Source of the DNA: Algimonas arctica
GTDB taxonomy: Bacteria > Pseudomonadota > Alphaproteobacteria > Caulobacterales > Maricaulaceae
DNA: 64,000 nucleotides
Assembly: GCF_014652695.1 (NCBI RefSeq)
Contig: NZ_BMZH01000005.1
Coordinates: forward strand, 1 to 64,000
Direction: 5' to 3'
A program made the position numbers and the translations under genes. The notes under the pieces were generated by a model, which made no database searches, was not told where the DNA came from, and worked only from the letters and a program-made list of their open reading frames with translations. This document shows, in pieces, positions 7,092-16,356 of the stretch. Each line of letters starts with the position of its first letter. The first letter of the stretch is position 1.

Positions 7092-8837
7092 ATGACGTTC
7101 AAGCTTTCTAAATATTTTCCGATCCTCGATTGGGGGCGCCACTACCGCGGAGACACGTTTGTCAATGACGGCATTGCTGCTGTCATTGTCACCATCATGT
7201 TGATCCCGCAGTCTTTGGCCTATGCCCTGCTAGCAGGATTGCCGCCGCAGGTGGGTTTATACGCGAGTATATTACCTCTTGTTGCCTATGCCATTTTTGG
7301 CACAAGTCGCACACTTGCGGTCGGGCCCGTTGCGGTCATCTCACTCATGACGGCTGTGGCTGCTGGCAAGTTAGCCGCTCAAGGGTCACCCGAATATCTG
7401 GCTGTCGCCATACTGCTCGCGCTTATTTCTGGCATTATGCTCACAGTCATGGGTCTTTTCAGACTTGGTTTTATCGCCAATTTTTTGAGCCACCCCGTTA
7501 TTTCGGGATTCATCACAGCCTCTGGGATCCTGATAGCTGTAAGTCAGCTAAAGCACATTCTTGGCGTAAACGCCTCGGGGCATAATATTTTAGAGATGGG
7601 CCAGGCGCTGATTTCCAAATTAGCTGAAACAAACATGCCGACACTGGCGATTGGCGTCATATCCACCTTATTTCTCTTTTGGGTTCGCAAAGGCTTCAAG
7701 CCCCTTTTGATGAAACTCGGTTTACCCGAACGCTTGGCCGGTATTGGGACGAAAGTCGGCCCTGTTATTGCGGTTGTCGTATCAATTCTTGCCGTGTTCT
7801 CTTTGGGACTTGCCGATGAGGGCGTAAAAATTGTCGGCGATATTCCTAAAGGCCTTCCTCCCTTGACCGTCCCAGAATTTGATCTGGGGCTGTGGCGTAG
7901 CCTATTAGCGTCCTCTCTGATCATTGCGATCATTGGCTTCGTAGAAAGCATCTCCGTCGCGCAAACGCTGGCGTCAAAGCGGCGTCAGAGGATCGATCCT
8001 GACCAAGAACTTATCGGGCTCGGCACCGCCAATATAGCAGGCGCCTTCTCAGGGGGTTACCCTGTCACGGGTGGTTTTGCGCGCTCGGCGGTTAATTTTG
8101 ATGCGGGTGCCGAAACCCCTGCCGCGGGCGCTTTCACCGCCATCGGCATCGCGCTCGCCACTTTATTTCTTACGCCCCTTCTGTATTTTCTTCCAATTGC
8201 GACGTTGGCTGCCACGATCATTGTTGCCGTATTGTCGCTTGTTGATATTAAATCCATTAAGCAGGCATGGGCTTATTCCAAATCTGACTTCGCCGCGATG
8301 ATGGTAACCATTGTTCTGACCCTGACGTTAGGCGTTGAAGTAGGCGTTATGTCGGGCGTTGCGATCTCTATCGCAATCTATCTATTCCGCTCATCACGGC
8401 CGCATTTTGCGATCGTTGGGCAAGTGCCCGATACGGATCATTTTCGAAATATTGAGCGCCACAAGGTTCAAACAAACCCGAGGCTTGTGACCGTGCGGAT
8501 CGATGAGTCACTCTATTTTGCGAATGCGCGCTTCATGGAAGATGCGATCTATGATCTGGCGTTAGACAAGCCAGAGCTGGAGCATGTGATCCTCATGTGT
8601 TCGGCCGTCAATGACATCGATCTAAGCGCTTTAGAAAGCTTAGAAGCCATCAATGAACGCCTTAAAACCGTGAATATAAAATTCCATCTGTCTGAAGTTA
8701 AAGGGCCCGTGATGGACAAACTTAAGCGTTCACACTTGTTACAAGACCTGACAGGTGAAGTTTTCCTGTCCCAAATTGATGCCATTCGGCAAACCATTGG
8801 AAATTCTCACGGCGTGGAGTTGGAGTATCACCTCTAA
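7092..8837 (+). CDS. SulP-family anion permease with C-terminal STAS domain
   Basis: The product has 581 residues. The opening segment (LPPQVGLYASILP, followed by FGTSRTLAVGPVAVISLM) is the SulP signature, and about 12 hydrophobic helices extend to residue 425. The STAS domain follows at about 455-570 and contains ILMCSAVNDIDLSALE, the usual strand-helix with a phosphorylatable-type serine region. SulP proteins move sulfate, sulfite or bicarbonate-type anions. In this operon export of sulfite or sulfate made by the dioxygenase is a sensible role, but the substrate cannot be read from the sequence. It is the last intact gene of the rightward operon, 37 bases after the quinone reductase. No strong ribosome binding site is visible before the ATG. 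Confidence 0.9.
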   Translation: MTFKLSKYFPILDWGRHYRGDTFVNDGIAAVIVTIMLIPQSLAYALLAGLPPQVGLYASILPLVAYAIFGTSRTLAVGPVAVISLMTAVAAGKLAAQGSPEYLAVAILLALISGIMLTVMGLFRLGFIANFLSHPVISGFITASGILIAVSQLKHILGVNASGHNILEMGQALISKLAETNMPTLAIGVISTLFLFWVRKGFKPLLMKLGLPERLAGIGTKVGPVIAVVVSILAVFSLGLADEGVKIVGDIPKGLPPLTVPEFDLGLWRSLLASSLIIAIIGFVESISVAQTLASKRRQRIDPDQELIGLGTANIAGAFSGGYPVTGGFARSAVNFDAGAETPAAGAFTAIGIALATLFLTPLLYFLPIATLAATIIVAVLSLVDIKSIKQAWAYSKSDFAAMMVTIVLTLTLGVEVGVMSGVAISIAIYLFRSSRPHFAIVGQVPDTDHFRNIERHKVQTNPRLVTVRIDESLYFANARFMEDAIYDLALDKPELEHVILMCSAVNDIDLSALESLEAINERLKTVNIKFHLSEVKGPVMDKLKRSHLLQDLTGEVFLSQIDAIRQTIGNSHGVELEYHL

Positions 8838-8895
8838 CTCTTGCCTTGCTGATGGGTCTCACCCTTTCCCAAAATGTTTACGTGGAAACTATGAC

Positions 8896-9066
8896 ATGGA
8901 CCCTGCTGTCAGCGAACACGCAATTAACCTCGCAAGAGCGTAATTTGCTTTTACAGTTTCCTTTCATATAATCTTTCCGGCCTTCTCCATCGGTCTTGCC
9001 ATTGAGCTGATGGTGCAGGAAGGTTTATGGCTAAAAACTGGAAATGATACACAAGGCTCACACTGA
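8896..9066 (+). pseudogene. 5' relic of a CioA-type cytochrome bd quinol oxidase subunit I
   Basis: From ATG 8896 the frame reads MDPAVSEHAINLARA, TAA at 8941-8943, then in the same frame FAFTVSFHIIFPAFSIGLA and LMVQEGLWLKTGND before TGA at 9064. This matches the first transmembrane helix of cyanide-insensitive bd oxidase subunit I, which reads LARxQFAFTVSFHIIFP; the glutamine codon appears changed to TAA. Nothing after the first ~55 codons remains. bd oxidases resist sulfide and take electrons from ubiquinol, so an oxidase of this type would have suited the quinone reductase upstream. It lies 58 bases after the permease gene, probably once in the same operon. Confidence 0.8.
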
Positions 9067-9128
9067 CCTGGATTCCCTTTGGCTCGTCTAGAAAGATCAA
9101 TCAGGTAGGGAGTGATACCTCTTAGGTT

Positions 9129-9161
9129 AAAATGGCTCGGAGAAATCCGCGCCATTTTTTT
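9129..9161. terminator. Intrinsic terminator, possibly bidirectional
   Basis: AAAATGGCTCGG (9129-9140), a six-base AGAAAT loop and CCGCGCCATTTT (9147-9158) form a 12-pair stem with one mismatch, followed by a T run to 9161. On the other strand the hairpin also ends in AT-rich sequence. It closes the rightward sulfide operon and faces the end of the TonB-receptor relic on the minus strand. Confidence 0.75.
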
Positions 9162-9164
9162 GAA

Positions 9165-9785
9165 TTACTTCACAACACTCAAGCGTGAAAATAGGCCCCG
9201 GCCCGAACTGGGTATACGCTCGCCGACAGGAATACCGCCAAATCCATTACGATTATATCCAGACAGATGATCCTGATAAACCTCATCAAATACGTTCTCT
9301 ACACCGGCGGATAGCGTTACATTATCTTTGACCTGCCAATCGCCATATAAGCTTAGCAGCGCGTAACCGCCTGTTGTCGCCTCGCTATCTGTCGCAGAAA
9401 CTTTACTTTGCTTTACCACCGCACGACCTTCTACTGTGACGGACCAAATGGACGCTTCAAATGTCAAACCGACTGTCACGTTCGGCGGGGCAATACGGTA
9501 AAGGTTATCGTCAATGTCGCGGCGCGTTCCTCGAACATAATTCGCGACGCCATCAATACGAAGCGGGCCGTCAAAATCATATCCCACGTCCATATCATCC
9601 CCGATAAGGCGGGAATCAACATTGTCCCACCGCAGTGGCGTCGGATCTCCGTTCATATCGGCAATCATCTCAACCGGACTGTTAATGACGCCGATACTAT
9701 CGTCAAAAGCGATGCTTTGGATAAAATCGTCGATGGACCGGATGTAGGCCGTGGGTCTAAAATAGGCTTGCTTACTCGCATAATC
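9165..9785 (-). pseudogene. C-terminal fragment of a TonB-dependent outer-membrane receptor
   Basis: The open frame reaches from just after a TAG (9786-9788) to the stop at 9165, 206 residues with no start codon in its first third. It begins YASKQAYFRPTAYIR and contains typical late beta-strands of TonB receptors: NVTVGLTFEAS, YALLSLYGDWQVKDNVTLSA and VENVFDEVYQDHLSGYNRNG. It ends GRGLFSRLSVVK, with aromatic-basic strand composition but no classic terminal Phe. The plug domain and most of the barrel are missing. The substrate is unknown. It is one of several relics clustered at the right edge of the island. Confidence 0.78.
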
Positions 9786-9941
9786 CTAGACATGCGAACT
9801 CGACAGAAATAGCTGCAAGCAGATTAACAGTCTCGCACAGAAATGTGCCGTGTTTCTTGTCACACGGTCGAACATTGGTGGCCGTATAAAGAGTTAGGTT
9901 TCGGCCCGCATCGTTTTTATTGTCGCAGTTTGTCCGACATC

Positions 9942-10118
9942 CGCTTAGAGCGGCCCGTGCAGAGGGCACTCCCAGCAGATATTAAAGCCGTCAAAGTCGA
10001 CATCATTGTCGTCTATAAGCTTGATCGCCATACACGCTCAGTAACGGACGTCAGAAATTTGGTCGAAGTCTTTGATGCGCATTATGTCTCATTCGTCTCT
10101 TACGATATCATGGTGTGA
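9942..10118 (+). pseudogene. Fragment of a serine recombinase (resolvase/invertase catalytic domain)
   Basis: The frame shows RLERPVQRALPADIKAVKVD followed by IIVVYKLDRHTRSVTDVRNL, VEVFDAHY and VSFVS. This is the middle of the resolvase catalytic domain of large serine recombinases, including the conserved D-R-x-x-R pattern (DRHTRS). The N-terminal catalytic serine segment and everything after VSFVS are missing; the frame ends at TGA 10116-10118. It lies about 260 bases from the 3' end of tRNA-Ser, a common insertion target. The rest of the 9786-10375 gap holds no other readable gene. It is probably the remnant of the integrase that brought in the island. Confidence 0.75.
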
Positions 10119-10375
10119 GCAGCGTCAGCAGCTCGGCTTCGCCCGATAAACGGCTCACCACCCATACGACATCTCTGAAGCATGAATGCAGCATCGACCC
10201 TTTGCGAAAGCGGAGCTCGAAAACGCACGGTAGAGATAGGTCGAAAAAATGCGTCGCCAATAGGCCTCTGAGAGACAGCCTGACACACAGTTCGACGGGC
10301 ACCTCGCCCTAATCCACTGATATTGCGGTATATATAGCCACTTTCCCCCAAGGGGGAGTTTACTCAGAAGGGTAG

Positions 10376-10466
10376 TGGCGGAGACGAAGGGATTCGAACC
10401 CTCGATGGGCTTATGACCCATACTCCCTTAGCAGGGGAGCGCCTTCGACCACTCGGCCACGTCTCC
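10376..10466 (-). tRNA. tRNA-Ser (anticodon GCT)
   Basis: On the minus strand a 7-bp acceptor stem GGAGACG/CGTCTCC (10460-10466 with 10380-10386) encloses a class II tRNA with a long variable arm. The anticodon loop reads CTGCTAA, giving GCT for AGC/AGU serine codons. The T arm contains GGTTCGAATCCC. The discriminator base is G (10379) and CCA is encoded (10376-10378). Total length is 91 bases. An imperfect C5/G5 hairpin at about 10339-10361 lies downstream and may end transcription. Confidence 0.97.
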
Positions 10467-10709
10467 GTCGGCGCGTCTAACGATGCGGGCGCAAGCCTGC
10501 AAGCGTTTGTCGTGCTTTCCTTGCAGTCAAATGCAGGTGCGGCATTGAAGACGTTAGTGTGTGATTAACCGTGAGTTTTCGCGGAACGGTCGAACCCGGC
10601 ACAATCAACCCGTTCGAGCCTCTGCATTGCATCACTAACTTTTTATCACACGTTTACCGGATGTTTGCCCGTGACCTGTATCGGAAGCGCAACAAAGTTG
10701 GTGGGATGA

Positions 10710-12284
10710 ATGTCGAATAGTCAAAAAATGGACCGAATTGAAACACCGGACCCAGCGCGCAAGGCTTATATTCGTCGCGACGATGAACGCCGCGTCGCGA
10801 GACCGGGTGATGACGACCCCGTACAAGGGGTCGACAGACGACGCACGCGCCCTGACATTGACACGCTGCCCGTTCCATCCGCGCAACTGAATATGAACGC
10901 GGTTCGATTTGGGCTGCAAGCCATCGATATGGTGGCCGTTTTGGCCATTATCGCATTCGGTGTGTGGCAAGGCTATGTCGGCACGAACGAACAAACCATC
11001 GTCGCCCCGATCGCGGCGGCGATGCTGGGCTCAGGCATATTCATTTTCATGATGATGTTCGGCCGCGCCTATCTATTCAAACCGACTGAAAAAACGAAGA
11101 CCCACCTCAAAACTGTCCTTGTGGCCGGACTGGCCGCGCTCGGCGTCTGGTTGGCCACGGCCTTGATCTTGCGACCTGATAGCTTTCTCCCTGACACTTT
11201 AGCCCGATCCGGCTTAGCGGCACTGGCTGCGCTCTTTGTTCTGCACATGATCTATACGCATCAGCTCCAACGGCTTCATGTCAAAGGACGGCTTGCCCCG
11301 ACAGTTGTCATGCTGGGCGCCACAGAGAGCGCCCGTCGTATCATTGAAGAAAACGCCAAGACAAAAGAACTCAATATTGTGGCAATTTTCGATGAACGAT
11401 TGGCACGCGCCCCGTTGGACATTCACGGCGTTCCCGTGGTTGGTAAAATTGGCGACCTAATACAATGGGAAGGCCTGCCTTACGTCAACCGGATCGTCGT
11501 CACTTTGCCGAGCGCGGCAGCCGCCCGTAAAAAGGACTTCATCGAAAAGGTTCGCCTGCTTCCCAACCGGATCGCCTATGTGTCAGATGCGTTCGAAAAT
11601 CTTGATCACGTCAAACAGCGCCTGTCCGAAATCGCAGAAGTGTCGATGAATGATGTAACGGGGAGCCCAAAGTCCGGCATGCATACGGCGCTAAAGCGAT
11701 TGACCGACATTTTAATTGGGTCTGTCGCCTTGGCTTTACTCGCTGTTCCACTCCTCATCGTGGCGCTCATCATCAAGCTCGATAGTCCAGGCCCCATTAT
11801 TTTCCGTCAGCCCCGTCACGGCTTTAACAACCGCGTCTTTAACGTGTTGAAGTTCAGGACCATGCGCACGGATCAATGTGATGTGAAAGCGGAGCGTCAA
11901 ACCGAAGCCGATGATCCGCGCATCACGCGCATTGGTCGTTTCATTCGCAAGACATCGATTGATGAGTTGCCGCAGCTCTTAAACGTGATCCGGGGCGAAA
12001 TGAGCCTCGTCGGGCCCCGTCCCCACGCGGTCGGGATGAAGACATCTGGGCGTGATAGTATGGAACTTGTCGAAGAATATGCCCATCGCCACAAGGTAAA
12101 GCCGGGCATGACCGGCTGGGCACAAATCAACGGCTCCCGCGGACCCTTACATTCTGGCGGTGATGTCCAACGCCGCGTTCAACTCGATGTGGAATATATT
12201 GAACGCGCCAACGTGTTTTGGGACTTGGTTATCATGGCGAAGACAATCCCCGTCATGCTGAGCGACCGAAATACGATCCGATGA
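10710..12284 (+). CDS. hfsE: Polyisoprenyl-phosphate sugar-1-phosphate transferase, HfsE/PssY-like
   Basis: The product has 524 residues. After a charged N-terminus come four to five membrane helices (about 70-185), a CoA-binding-like domain (about 190-310), and the bacterial sugar transferase domain. The last starts with the membrane re-entrant segment [20 protein letters not shown] and shows [16 protein letters not shown] and [10 protein letters not shown]. This family loads the first sugar phosphate onto undecaprenyl phosphate at the cytoplasmic face. The gene heads a five-gene chain with 4-base overlaps, followed by flippase, glycosyltransferases and deacetylase, the set used for holdfast polysaccharide in Caulobacter relatives. 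The hfsE name rests on this context; an exopolysaccharide other than holdfast remains possible. Confidence 0.88.
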   Translation: MSNSQKMDRIETPDPARKAYIRRDDERRVARPGDDDPVQGVDRRRTRPDIDTLPVPSAQLNMNAVRFGLQAIDMVAVLAIIAFGVWQGYVGTNEQTIVAPIAAAMLGSGIFIFMMMFGRAYLFKPTEKTKTHLKTVLVAGLAALGVWLATALILRPDSFLPDTLARSGLAALAALFVLHMIYTHQLQRLHVKGRLAPTVVMLGATESARRIIEENAKTKELNIVAIFDERLARAPLDIHGVPVVGKIGDLIQWEGLPYVNRIVVTLPSAAAARKKDFIEKVRLLPNRIAYVSDAFENLDHVKQRLSEIAEVSMNDVTGSPKSGMHTALKRLTDILIGSVALALLAVPLLIVALIIKLDSPGPIIFRQPRHGFNNRVFNVLKFRTMRTDQCDVKAERQTEADDPRITRIGRFIRKTSIDELPQLLNVIRGEMSLVGPRPHAVGMKTSGRDSMELVEEYAHRHKVKPGMTGWAQINGSRGPLHSGGDVQRRVQLDVEYIERANVFWDLVIMAKTIPVMLSDRNTIR

Positions 12285-13768
12285 AGCTTGCCCAAAATTC
12301 CTTAGGTCGGACACTCCTCGCCTACCTGCCGGTCAATTTGGCCAATGTGGTGGTTAGCTTCGGGCTGATCGTGGTGCTGACGCGCCTGCTCAGCCCTGAG
12401 GAGTTTGGCCGTTACGCCATTGCGATGATTACGTTGCAATTTGTGCATATGGGCGCGTTTACATGGCTCGAAGCGGCGATGGCGCGCTTTCAAGCCCGCG
12501 CCGAGAAAGATGCTGATGTCGCCTCGCACTTACGGACACTTTATGTGCTTGCCGCAGGTTTAGGGGCGCTTCTCGTCGCGCTGTTCTTGGCCATTATTTA
12601 CGTATTGCCACTGTCTCGCGAACTCCAGACTGTGCTCGCCTTCGCGATCGGGTCCGCCGGTTTGCAAGTCCTGTTCAACCTCGGGATGGAAGCCCATCGG
12701 GCCGCGCATCGCGTTATCCGGTACAGCCTGACCTATTCGAGTCAGACTTTATTGTCCTTCACCATCGGGATTGCTTTGGTTGTATTGACACCGTTACGCG
12801 AAAGCGGACCGTTTCTGGGAATCATTTTGGGCCTGCTCGTTGTCTTAATGTTTGATTTGCCCTCAATGTTACGCCGTCAAAAAGGGGGCCAGTTTGAGAC
12901 CGCCCGGACAAAGCGATATGCCGCCTATGGCTTACCGATCTGTATGAGTTTGCTCCTCGGCTATACGCTCAATTCGTCGGACGTTTACATCATCGCCGCC
13001 GTTATGGGCGAAGCCTCTGCGGGGCAATATAATGCGGGCTACAATCTCGCCAACCGCTCGCTTGAAATCCTCTTCGTCTGGATTTCGATGGCCATGACTC
13101 CGGCCGCTGTAACCGCGTTTGAAAAGACAGGGACGAAAGCCTCTCAAGAGATTATGCGAAACTACGGCGCGAGCTTGTTGTTTCTCGCCATGCCGGCCGC
13201 TGTCGGCATTGCCTTAGTGTCAAAGGATGCCGGATTTATTTTAGGCGAAAGTGTTCGTGATCAAGCCGTCATCGTCATGCCGTTCATCGCCTTCGCGGGC
13301 CTCATCAATGGGATCGTGACCTATTATGTCCAACGCGCGTTTATGCTGTCTGGTCAGACAAAAGACATTGTTTGGCTTATGGTTCCGCCCGTTGCGTTGA
13401 ATATTGCGCTCAACATCATTCTGATCCCAAAATTTGGTTTGATGGGCGCGGTTGCCTCAACCATCGTCGGGTATCTCATGGCGCTTGTCCTGTCAGTGTT
13501 GATGGCAAGACGCCATTATCCCCTGCCCTTACCGATCCGGGCGGCCGCTGAAATTGCATTTGCTTGCGGCGTCATGGCCATCGCCGTCAGTGCCTTACCG
13601 CTGGATCAGTTTGATCCGGGCTTCCTAACCCTCACCATCAAAGGATCCGTCGGGGCGCTCACCTATGTCTTAACCTGCTACATCATTAATGCCGCAGAGT
13701 GCCGGACGATGATCGGGGAGGCGCTTTCGCGTCTACGTCGCCGCCCTGTGATTGAGGCCACTAAATGA
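12281..13768 (+). CDS. hfsF: Polysaccharide flippase (Wzx/HfsF-like, MOP superfamily)
   Basis: The start chosen is ATG 12281, which overlaps the previous stop (ATGA); this gives 495 residues. The sequence is hydrophobic throughout with about 14 helices. The opening NLANVVVSFGLIVVLTRLLS and EEFGRYAIAMITLQF are characteristic of the lipid-linked oligosaccharide flippase family. It would turn undecaprenyl-linked repeat units over to the periplasmic face. It sits between the initiating transferase and the glycosyltransferases and is translationally coupled to both. It has no feature distinguishing a holdfast flippase from another Wzx. Confidence 0.87.
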   Translation: MKLAQNSLGRTLLAYLPVNLANVVVSFGLIVVLTRLLSPEEFGRYAIAMITLQFVHMGAFTWLEAAMARFQARAEKDADVASHLRTLYVLAAGLGALLVALFLAIIYVLPLSRELQTVLAFAIGSAGLQVLFNLGMEAHRAAHRVIRYSLTYSSQTLLSFTIGIALVVLTPLRESGPFLGIILGLLVVLMFDLPSMLRRQKGGQFETARTKRYAAYGLPICMSLLLGYTLNSSDVYIIAAVMGEASAGQYNAGYNLANRSLEILFVWISMAMTPAAVTAFEKTGTKASQEIMRNYGASLLFLAMPAAVGIALVSKDAGFILGESVRDQAVIVMPFIAFAGLINGIVTYYVQRAFMLSGQTKDIVWLMVPPVALNIALNIILIPKFGLMGAVASTIVGYLMALVLSVLMARRHYPLPLPIRAAAEIAFACGVMAIAVSALPLDQFDPGFLTLTIKGSVGALTYVLTCYIINAAECRTMIGEALSRLRRRPVIEATK

Positions 13769-14658
13769 CGCCGCGCCTCTCCATTCTGATCCCGTTTTAC
13801 CGCGACGACCCGTCGGTCTTGCTCCGGTCTCTCGACGTGCAGTCCATTGACCCTAAAGCCGTGGAAATTCGCATTATGGATGACGGAACGGACGATCCGG
13901 CCTTAACCGCCACCGCGCAAGCGACTGTTGATGCCATGTCTCTTCCGACAAGCTTAGTGACGGCACCAGACAATCGTGGCCGCTCCGCCACCCGTAATGC
14001 GCTACAAGAGGCTGCAAAGGCCGACTGGGTTCTGTTTCTCGACGCAGATATGCGCCTCGACCACAGAGACTTCCTATCGCGTTATCTTGATCGAATTGAC
14101 GCCGATGATTGCGACATTGTCTTTGGCGGGTTTGACGTCGAAAACTCATCAACAGATTGGGACACGGATCTCCACCGCCTATTGTCGCATAGCTCTGACT
14201 GTCTGAGCGCGGAACAACGCGCCCTTAATGGCGCACAGAACGTCGCCTCGTCCAATTTGTGTGTTCGCAAATCCGTTTTAAATGCGGAGCCGTTTGACGC
14301 GGGTTTTCAAGGCTGGGGCTGGGAAGATAGTGAATGGGCCGCGCGTGTCTCTGCTACTCACCGCCTTCGCCATATTGATAATCCCGCCGTTCATCTTGGC
14401 CTCGAAACTACGGAAACTCTGCTGTCTCGGTTTGCCAGTTCCGGCCCAAACTATCGTCGCTTTGTACATGCGCATCCGGCGCTGGCAGAAACTTTGCCGC
14501 TCTTCCGGGTTGTGTCGCGCCTCAAACATGTGCCCGGCCATCGCCTTGCGCGCCTGCCGCTTCGGACCCTCGTGCGGATGCGGACCATGCCCACACGGTT
14601 TCGGGTCATCGCGCTCAAGCTCTGGCGGGCGTCTTACTATGCGGAGGCAATGAAATGA
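13765..14658 (+). CDS. Family 2 glycosyltransferase
   Basis: The product has 297 residues. The GT-A fold is seen from LSILIPFYRDDPSVL, the nucleotide-binding region MDDGTDD, and the metal-binding LFLDADMRL (DAD). A C-terminal acceptor-side segment reads FQGWGWEDSEWAAR, where the W-ED motif is the expected catalytic region of inverting GT2 enzymes. No transmembrane helix is seen, so it acts at the cytoplasmic face. It overlaps the flippase stop and the deacetylase start by four bases each. By position it resembles HfsG or HfsL of holdfast clusters, but sequence alone cannot decide which. Confidence 0.88.
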   Translation: MTPRLSILIPFYRDDPSVLLRSLDVQSIDPKAVEIRIMDDGTDDPALTATAQATVDAMSLPTSLVTAPDNRGRSATRNALQEAAKADWVLFLDADMRLDHRDFLSRYLDRIDADDCDIVFGGFDVENSSTDWDTDLHRLLSHSSDCLSAEQRALNGAQNVASSNLCVRKSVLNAEPFDAGFQGWGWEDSEWAARVSATHRLRHIDNPAVHLGLETTETLLSRFASSGPNYRRFVHAHPALAETLPLFRVVSRLKHVPGHRLARLPLRTLVRMRTMPTRFRVIALKLWRASYYAEAMK

Positions 14659-15407
14659 ACGCCGCAGCCTATCAGCCCAGAACCGACCTCGTCGCAAAAG
14701 TCAGACGCCGCATGGCCCGCCATGTTGATCGACAGATGATCCGTCCGCAACTCGAACGGGGCTTGATAAGCCTGTCTTTTGATGACTGCCCTCGGTCTGT
14801 CATGGACAACGCCCTGCCTCTTATCGAAGCGCGGGGCTGGCAGGCCACCATCTATGCCGCGATGGGACTGTGCGGCATAACAAACCATCTGGGTCTTCAT
14901 ATGTCAGAGCAAGACATTGTTGCGGCGCACGCCGCCGGTCATGAGATCGGAGACCACACGTTTACACATATTGATGGCCTGAAAGCCGGACCCGACACTG
15001 TCTTGAGTGATATTGCGCGCAACCGCGCGGCCTTCCAATCGCTGGGTTTGCCGCGCGCAGAAACCTTCGCCTACCCTTACGGTGAAGTGACTCCGCTGCT
15101 CAAACGCAGCCTTAAGGGTGAGTTCGGCTTATCGCGCGGGATCCATAATCCCGGTAGCAGCGCACTGGACCTTGGCTTAGCCGCCTCTGCGCGGCTCTAT
15201 TCCAAACATATCGAGACAACATTAGCCCTGATCAAAACGGCCGCACGGGAAAAACGGTGGCTGATCCTGTTCGGTCATGATGTACGCGACAACCCCTCTG
15301 AGTTTGGCTGCACCCCGGCAGAATTGTTCAGAGTGATCGACACGATCGCCTATCTTGGATTGGACGTCCTGACCGTGCGCGACGCGGTGAAAAAGGTGAC
15401 AGCATGA
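14655..15407 (+). CDS. hfsH: Polysaccharide deacetylase (NodB domain), HfsH-like
   Basis: The 250-residue product contains the NodB motifs in order: SFDDCPRSV (normally TFDDG; Asp base and metal Asp kept), the metal-binding HEIGDHTFTH, FAYPYGE, and the C-terminal LFGHDV. There is no signal peptide, which suggests action on lipid-linked intermediates in the cytoplasm, as reported for HfsH. HfsH removes N-acetyl groups from GlcNAc units of the holdfast and so affects adhesion. It is the fourth gene of the coupled chain. Length and lack of signal match HfsH (about 250 residues). Confidence 0.85.
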   Translation: MNAAAYQPRTDLVAKVRRRMARHVDRQMIRPQLERGLISLSFDDCPRSVMDNALPLIEARGWQATIYAAMGLCGITNHLGLHMSEQDIVAAHAAGHEIGDHTFTHIDGLKAGPDTVLSDIARNRAAFQSLGLPRAETFAYPYGEVTPLLKRSLKGEFGLSRGIHNPGSSALDLGLAASARLYSKHIETTLALIKTAAREKRWLILFGHDVRDNPSEFGCTPAELFRVIDTIAYLGLDVLTVRDAVKKVTA

Positions 15408-16330
15408 CCCCACCTTTAGTGAGCATTGTTATTCCGACCTTCAAGCGACCAGACAGTCTGGCGCGGCTATTGCGGAGCATCATCACTGATATCTCTGGGC
15501 GCACTGACACGGTCATCATTGTCGCCGATAATGATGTCTCGCGGAGCGCCGAACATACCGTCCAAGCCCTATCCGACGCCCATTCAATCCCTATTGACTA
15601 CACGGTTGCCCCTGAGCCGGGTGTGTCCAATGCGCGCAATGCGGGCATGGCCCGTGTTCAATCTCGCTATGTTTTGTTTTTGGATGACGATATGGAAGTC
15701 GTCCCGCCCTATCTCGATACCGTTTTAAAAACATCAAAGACCTTGGGCACCGCCCTCACCTTTGCTCCGGCTGTCGCCGCCTTGCCCCCCGGTAGCGAGT
15801 CGTTCGAGCAGTGGTTATCGCCCCTGTTCTCGCGCGTTTTCGAAGGGAACACGCGCGTCGTTGAGGAGACATTGGGGACGGGTGGATGCCTCGTTGATCT
15901 TCAGAATATCGCTCTGCCGTCTCCCGTTTTCGACCCCGCGCTCAACGAAGTTGGCGGTGAAGATGATACATTCTTTGCTGAGGTTATCGCCCAAGGCGGA
16001 ACTGTGGGATGGTGCGCGGATACAACAGCCTGGGAACATGTTCCGCCACACCGCGCTACATTGGATTATCTCTGGCGTCGTCACTTCGCTTTCGGCCAAA
16101 CGCCAACCCGCCAAGCAGCTGATCGCGGCGTCAAAGGCTGGCTGAGCATTGTAAAGTGGACGATCATCGGCGCGTTACAAGCGCTCGTTCACGGCGGGCT
16201 TTACGGGGTCCAGACGCTATTGCGCCGTCCCTCCCGCATTGAACATCTCGGACGGCTAGCCCAAGGGCTTGGTAAAATATTTTGGTGGGACGGACTTAGC
16301 CCCCGCCTTTATGGTCGCCACGCGCGATAA
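15404..16330 (+). CDS. Family 2 glycosyltransferase, paralogue of the one at 42103
   Basis: The product has 308 residues. It opens VSIVIPTFKRPDSLARLLRS, has the donor motif EPGVSNARNAGM and the metal-binding FLDDDMEV, then the acceptor region GGEDDTFF. A hydrophobic stretch WLSIVKWTIIGALQALVHGG follows at about 245-270, so it may lie on the membrane. The C-terminus LAQGLGKIFWWDGLSPRLYG is shared almost motif for motif with the enzyme encoded at 42103-43128. It overlaps the deacetylase stop by four bases and ends the rightward chain, facing hfsA with a 26-base gap. Confidence 0.88.
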   Translation: MTPPLVSIVIPTFKRPDSLARLLRSIITDISGRTDTVIIVADNDVSRSAEHTVQALSDAHSIPIDYTVAPEPGVSNARNAGMARVQSRYVLFLDDDMEVVPPYLDTVLKTSKTLGTALTFAPAVAALPPGSESFEQWLSPLFSRVFEGNTRVVEETLGTGGCLVDLQNIALPSPVFDPALNEVGGEDDTFFAEVIAQGGTVGWCADTTAWEHVPPHRATLDYLWRRHFAFGQTPTRQAADRGVKGWLSIVKWTIIGALQALVHGGLYGVQTLLRRPSRIEHLGRLAQGLGKIFWWDGLSPRLYGRHAR

Positions 16331-16356
16331 CGCGCTGTCGCCGTAACACTTAAGGC

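Noticed and set aside
1149-9066. Stop-codon reassignment or programmed read-through, because six in-frame stops are all TAA or TAG
   Set aside because: Intact genes throughout the window use TAA and TAG as ordinary stops, and the affected genes sit at the decayed edges of an island, so pseudogenisation is simpler.
8964-9155. A 63-codon minus-strand frame in the gap after the SulP gene
   Set aside because: The plus strand of the same bases carries a clear CioA relic, and the minus frame has no family features.
10108-10421. Several minus- and plus-strand frames of 64-88 codons near tRNA-Ser
   Set aside because: They overlap the tRNA or each other, are Arg/Ser rich and show no family motif.
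1-10466. A direct repeat of the tRNA-Ser 3' end that would mark the other island boundary
   Set aside because: I looked for the acceptor-stem sequence GGAGACGAAGGGATTCG on the left and found only short chance matches; the other end may be outside the window.
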